Shown in pieces: positions 32,097 through 34,802 of a stretch of 34,802 nt of DNA. The notes under the pieces were generated by a model. That model was not told the DNA's origin and did not search any database. It saw only the letters and a list, made by a program, of their open reading frames with translations. Source of the DNA: CAMBRF01 sp964404035 (GTDB taxonomy: Bacteria; Verrucomicrobiota; Kiritimatiellia; CAIKKV01; CAITUY01). The position numbers and the translations under genes are program-made. Location: positions 1-34,802 of the forward strand of contig CAYOIT010000035.1 in NCBI GenBank assembly GCA_964404035.1, written 5' to 3'. Position 1 is the stretch's first letter; each line of letters opens with the position of its first letter.

Positions 32097-33079
32097 TGAA
32101 AAAAGGCTTGATCATCGTGGCGGCAGGTCTGCAGTTCTTTGTGTTGGTTTACATGGCCGGGGAACGCGAATGGGTGGTTCGAAACGGGCGGACGGTATTT
32201 CTCCGGACCATGCCGATCGATCCGCGTGACCCGTTCCGGGGCGACTATGTCCGATTGGATTACGAGGTCAATCATGTGGCCACCAATCGGTTGCAGGGGG
32301 GACTGGCGGACCTCAAGACTGGCGTGAAAGGCCGGCGGGTCTATGCCAGTCTGGTGGAGAAGCCGGGTGGGGTGGCGGGGTTGGATGTTTTGTCCGACCG
32401 GGTTCCTGAGCAAGGGTTTTTCATTCGAGGTCGCACCGAACGATCCTACATTGGGGACACCCTTCCCGTGCGGTACGGGATTGAAGCGTTTTTCGTCGAG
32501 CAACAGCAGGGGCGGGTTCTGGAGGATGGACGTCGAAGAGGAGAGGTTCAAGTGCCACTGGAGATGGAGGTGGCGATTGGCGGCAAAGGGATGGCTGTGT
32601 TGAAGGGGTATCGCTGGTGTCCGCTCGGTATCGGACTCAAGTTGGAGAATGGTACCAATCGGTTGGTGCGGAGTGTGACGGTTCAATTGATGAATGTCTC
32701 ATCCAATGACCTGGCGATTGTCGATATGCCGGGCGGCGGGTCCCTGACGCTGGAGCCTGATCGTTTCAGGAACTGGGGTGAGAGGGAATGGTCATGGGTG
32801 GGGCCGAAGGAGCCCGGCGTGGCGGTCTCGGATGCCAACGTGGTGGTCCTGAAGCCCAACGAGGTCCATGAGATACGCGTGGATCTCGAGCGGCCCGAAT
32901 GGTTTGTGACGAAGCCCGGGTCTGAGCCGAAGAGCCTGGCTGGCCTTGATTGGGGAGCGATGTTCAGGCTGGTTTACCGGTCGCCGTCAGCGGACGACTG
33001 CAGGCAACTCAAGCAAGGACATCTGATCTGGCAGGGCGAGTTGATGAGCCGTGCGTTCGGCGGTGGCCGGGTGGACTAG
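32096..33079 (+). CDS. GDYXXLXY-family membrane-anchored protein
   Basis: This 327-residue protein has a single N-terminal membrane helix (LIIVAAGLQFFVLVYMA), then the eponymous motif GDYVRLDYEV, preceded by PIDPRDPFR. A second copy-like segment, VRYGIEAFFVEQQQGRVLEDG, is also typical of the family. The C-terminal third (about 190-327, PEVHEIRVDLERPEWF-like strands) extends beyond the usual family length and is of unknown nature. The protein is probably periplasmic with an inner-membrane anchor. GGGAGGGAGG precedes the ATG. It is coupled to the DUF2157 gene by a one-base overlap. Confidence 0.85.
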   Translation: MKKGLIIVAAGLQFFVLVYMAGEREWVVRNGRTVFLRTMPIDPRDPFRGDYVRLDYEVNHVATNRLQGGLADLKTGVKGRRVYASLVEKPGGVAGLDVLSDRVPEQGFFIRGRTERSYIGDTLPVRYGIEAFFVEQQQGRVLEDGRRRGEVQVPLEMEVAIGGKGMAVLKGYRWCPLGIGLKLENGTNRLVRSVTVQLMNVSSNDLAIVDMPGGGSLTLEPDRFRNWGEREWSWVGPKEPGVAVSDANVVVLKPNEVHEIRVDLERPEWFVTKPGSEPKSLAGLDWGAMFRLVYRSPSADDCRQLKQGHLIWQGELMSRAFGGGRVD

Positions 33080-33382
33080 AGTCCTTTCCGAAAAACAGAT
33101 ACGTTTTACGTGTATGTTCATCGAGGTCGCACGGGGGTCTCACCCGTAGCCTTTTCTCTTTGTTCGCTTGCTCAGCGACCGGGGCGACGGGGTGGAAACT
33201 CGTGCCACGGTGGGTTGCGGGCGATAGCCTGCCTTGGGAACATTCATGACATCAATATTGATTTGGAACGGGGTGCCCACGACCTGCGGCGTGAAGACGG
33301 GTTGACCCGTTGCTGATGTCGTGGCAGACTTCGCCTCAAATCCGTGGCCGTGCGGATAGACAAATGCAAGAGGGGAGAGAGA

Positions 33383-33730
33383 ATGAGCCGCCAAGAGAAC
33401 GCTGAGACCTCTGTCACTGACTACGCCGCTAGGGGAGCCTACCTTCGAGGCAAAGCCCGAACTAAAGCGCGCGATACTGTCCAACCCATTGTTGCCGCCG
33501 AGGAAAACCTTGAATCTGCAGAAGATGCTCCAGGTACCGCCATAGAAAGGGGAAGCGGGAACATGGACTCCCGACAAAAGATCCTGGCCGCCGGTGCCGC
33601 CCGCGCCGCTGCCCTGGCCGCTCTATCTGGACTGGACGACCACGCCCGCGCTGCCGCCCTGGCCGCTGCCAACAAGGCCTATGACGAAGCTCTTGCTGCT
33701 GCCAAAGGTGGGAAAATCTCGCCGCCATGA
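33383..33730 (+). CDS. Hypothetical alanine-rich protein (doubtful)
   Basis: This 115-codon frame is preceded by a good purine-rich ribosome-binding site (GGGGAGAGAGA directly upstream of ATG 33383). The first 70 residues are polar and unstructured in look. The last 45 are alanine-rich and helical (AARAAALAALSGLDDHARAA). I recognise no family. The minus strand is also open over 33140-33577 with sequence that looks protein-like, so coding direction is uncertain. The 303 bp before it (33080-33382) hold no gene that I can support, only short GC-rich repeats. Confidence 0.4.
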   Translation: MSRQENAETSVTDYAARGAYLRGKARTKARDTVQPIVAAEENLESAEDAPGTAIERGSGNMDSRQKILAAGAARAAALAALSGLDDHARAAALAAANKAYDEALAAAKGGKISPP

Positions 33731-33803
33731 TCAGGACATCTGGGGTGGATGTGTCTCACAATAGGTGAGGGTGATGCCGTGGGGCAGGTATGGTTACGTA
33801 AGG

Positions 33804-33827
33804 ATGGCGGAGGGGGTGGGATTTGAA
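33804..33827. repeat. Duplicate of the tRNA-Ser 3' end (left copy of direct repeat)
   Basis: Twenty-four bases at 33804-33827 are identical to 34165-34188, which is the 3' end of the tRNA-Ser gene (CCA, discriminator, acceptor strand and part of the T arm). The two copies are in the same orientation and enclose the GIY-YIG gene. This is the layout of a tRNA attachment site. Confidence 0.7.
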
Positions 33828-33864
33828 TGCGCCAGAGGCGCACAAGCCCCCTTGGGGCGCAGCT

Positions 33865-34125
33865 TTACCCGCCGACGGCGGGCCCCGTATGCCGCTGGTC
33901 TTTGAGCCACTGGCGGCCGGCTCCCGACTTCAGAAATACTTCGCGCTTTCTCGCCGTGGCATAGTCGGGATGAATTTCGGTATATTGGACGGTAAACCTA
34001 CCGAGCAGTCGTCCCCCTTTGGTATGGGCGCTTTGGTGCTCCCTCACCCGTCTGGGGAGGTCATTGGTGATCCCAACGTAGTGCTTTTGTGTTTGAATCG
34101 ATTCGAGAACATAGACGGTGACCAT
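33865..34125 (-). CDS. GIY-YIG domain endonuclease
   Basis: This 86-residue protein starts MVTVYVLESIQTQKHYVGIT, which is the GIY-YIG core written as YVL...YVG. It has an arginine-rich helix (RRVREH), the metal-binding Glu62 in ARKREVFLKSG and RQWLKDQ at the C-terminus. It belongs to the small UvrC-endonuclease-like family (COG2827 type) whose role in most bacteria is unknown; some relatives act in DNA repair or mobility. ATG 34125 follows GGAG at 8-nt spacing; the frame is open to 34212 but that part is tRNA sequence. It lies between the tRNA-Ser and a duplicated tRNA 3' end, suggesting it came with or marks a small insertion. Confidence 0.83.
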   Translation of the reverse strand: MVTVYVLESIQTQKHYVGITNDLPRRVREHQSAHTKGGRLLGRFTVQYTEIHPDYATARKREVFLKSGAGRQWLKDQRHTGPAVGG

Positions 34126-34164
34126 CGTCTGTCTCCGAGTCATTGCCCAAGCAAAGATAAAAGA

Positions 34165-34188
34165 ATGGCGGAGGGGGTGGGATTTGAA
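34165..34188. repeat. Right copy of the tRNA 3'-end direct repeat
   Basis: These 24 bases cover the encoded CCA, discriminator, acceptor strand and half of the T arm of the tRNA-Ser and are repeated exactly at 33804-33827. The distance between copies is 361 bp. Confidence 0.7.
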
Positions 34189-34255
34189 CCCACGATGCCT
34201 TGCGGCATACATGATTTCGAGTCATGCGCATTCAACCGGGCTCTGCCACCCCTCC
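34166..34255 (-). tRNA. tRNA-Ser (anticodon CGA)
   Basis: The minus strand folds as a class II tRNA. The 7-bp acceptor is GGAGGGG against CCCCTCC, the anticodon stem CATGA/TCATG encloses loop CTCGAAA with anticodon CGA (plus-strand 34217-34219), there is a long variable arm (TGCCGCAAGGCA) and a standard T arm (GTGGG-TTCAAAT-CCCAC). The discriminator is G, as in tRNA-Ser, and CCA is encoded (34166-34168). It reads UCG codons. The gene is 87 nt without CCA. Confidence 0.93.
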
Positions 34256-34793
34256 AAGGGTTCACTATCAACGTCTTATGCGAATCCGGTAAGCCTTCGC
34301 GCCTAACGTTTGCGCCAATTGTGGGCCGGCCTTCTGACCCTCTTCGGCAAAAGGTCAACGCACGACACGCAATAGACAAGCGCCGAAAATAATCGAGCGA
34401 AGCATCATTGTCAACGGGAAGAAATGGGGCTGCGAGAGAAAGAGTTGCGGATTTCGGGGAAAAGAATCGAGCGAAGCTCCTGGTCTTTCCTCAATCATGC
34501 TCCTCAATTGCTCTGCGGCTCGCCGGAGTCTCGCCCTCCAAGGATAGGATCGGATTGTGACGGCTGCGCGTGACGAGGGCGTCCCGGCTCCAGAGAAAGG
34601 TGCAAGGCACTCTGGAGACGGCTGGCCAACTGCTTTTCGCAAATAGAGCACATCATGTTTTCCACTAAGGAAAAATACTGACTCAAAGATCAGTGTTTCA
34701 CCCGATATCTTTCCCGTCCTCCTTCTGCTATCCGTGTGACCATCAATGTGGGAAACCACATAAGGGCTGGCGGAAACCAAGGAGGATAGCGAC
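34256..34793. other. Stretch without a supportable gene
   Basis: These 538 bases hold short frames on both strands with no recognisable protein. A 13-base direct repeat AATCGAGCGAAGC occurs at 34391-34403 and 34465-34477. Near the right end ATGTGG-gaaa-CCACAT (34746-34761) forms a small GNRA-type hairpin ahead of a ribosome-binding site. I see nothing else that can be named. Confidence 0.5.
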
Positions 34794-34802
34794 GTGGAAC
34801 AA
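34794..34802 (+). CDS. Possible start of a gene cut by the right edge
   Basis: GTG at 34794 is preceded at 8 nt by a perfect AAGGAGG (34779-34785). Only three codons (Met-Glu-Gln) are inside the window, so the product cannot be named. The strong ribosome-binding site is the only support. Confidence 0.4.

Noticed and set aside
34126..34212. N-terminal extension of the GIY-YIG frame
   Set aside because: The extension translates tRNA-Ser sequence. The family starts at the MVTVYVL codons (34125), which also have a GGAG site.
33823..34392. A 189-codon plus-strand frame
   Set aside because: It covers the GIY-YIG gene antisense and the tRNA-Ser, so it cannot be a normal gene; its sequence has no protein character.
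34355..34780. A 141-codon minus-strand frame near the right edge
   Set aside because: No recognisable motifs, no ribosome-binding site and frames of similar length on the other strand; treated as non-coding.
1..34802. CRISPR arrays, rRNA genes, transposases or integrases
   Set aside because: No regularly spaced repeats, rRNA motifs or transposase/integrase-like proteins were seen in any frame I read.

Overview
The window is about 35 kb of GC-rich, gene-dense bacterial chromosome. Many lipoproteins with clear lipoboxes, an LPS-type glycosyltransferase and an LpoB-like lipoprotein indicate a diderm (Gram-negative) cell. The glycoside-hydrolase proteins carrying LamG domains, the paired Gfo/Idh/MocA oxidoreductases, the sugar-phosphate isomerase, the many toxin-antitoxin genes and the dispersed palindromic repeats are typical of the PVC group, most likely Kiritimatiellota, Lentisphaerota or Verrucomicrobiota. 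This placement is inference from gene content; there is no rRNA in the window.

Region 1 (1-14915) is an accessory polysaccharide-degradation and toxin-antitoxin zone. A vapBC pair cut by the left edge is divergent from a nitrilase-superfamily gene, which is translationally coupled to a 1050-residue heparinase II/III-like protein. After a roughly 270-bp palindromic element come a TIM-barrel glycosidase-like gene, a broken AbrB-type antitoxin, a phosphodiester-glycosidase-like lipoprotein, remnants of a nucleotidyltransferase module, an intact Phd/VapC pair, a secreted 1423-residue LamG/DUF6067-like protein and a convergent Gfo/Idh/MocA dehydrogenase.

Region 2 (15086-21468) is a cell-envelope block. 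It holds a family 9 (heptosyltransferase-like) glycosyltransferase coupled to a TPR/coiled-coil/LysM lipoprotein, two tail-anchored coiled-coil proteins of unknown role, a minus-strand set of lipoproteins (ExbD-like, LpoB-like, COG3014-like) and an orphan metal-binding solute receptor.

Region 3 (21637-28235) is a complete tryptophan operon, trpEGDCFBA, with every enzyme from chorismate to tryptophan and mostly overlapping start/stop codons. Its promoter is close to consensus, lies immediately before trpE and is overlapped by a 20-bp perfect palindrome, suggesting a repressor-controlled leaderless transcript.

Region 4 (28244-30102) is a minus-strand sugar-catabolism pair (sugar-phosphate isomerase, then a Gfo/Idh/MocA dehydrogenase) convergent with trpA. 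A strong hairpin followed by a U-tract, oriented to terminate this pair, lies inside the 3' coding end of trpA.

Region 5 (30196-34802) has a 3D-domain lipoprotein, a DUF2157 membrane protein and its usual GDYXXLXY partner, then a sparse stretch with a doubtful alanine-rich ORF, a GIY-YIG endonuclease gene and a tRNA-Ser(CGA). The 3' end of the tRNA is duplicated on the far side of the GIY-YIG gene. The last nine bases appear to begin another gene.

The most notable non-coding signals are four promoters whose -10 box is only 6-11 nt from the start codon (leaderless or nearly so), the trpE operator-like palindrome, and the terminator embedded in trpA.
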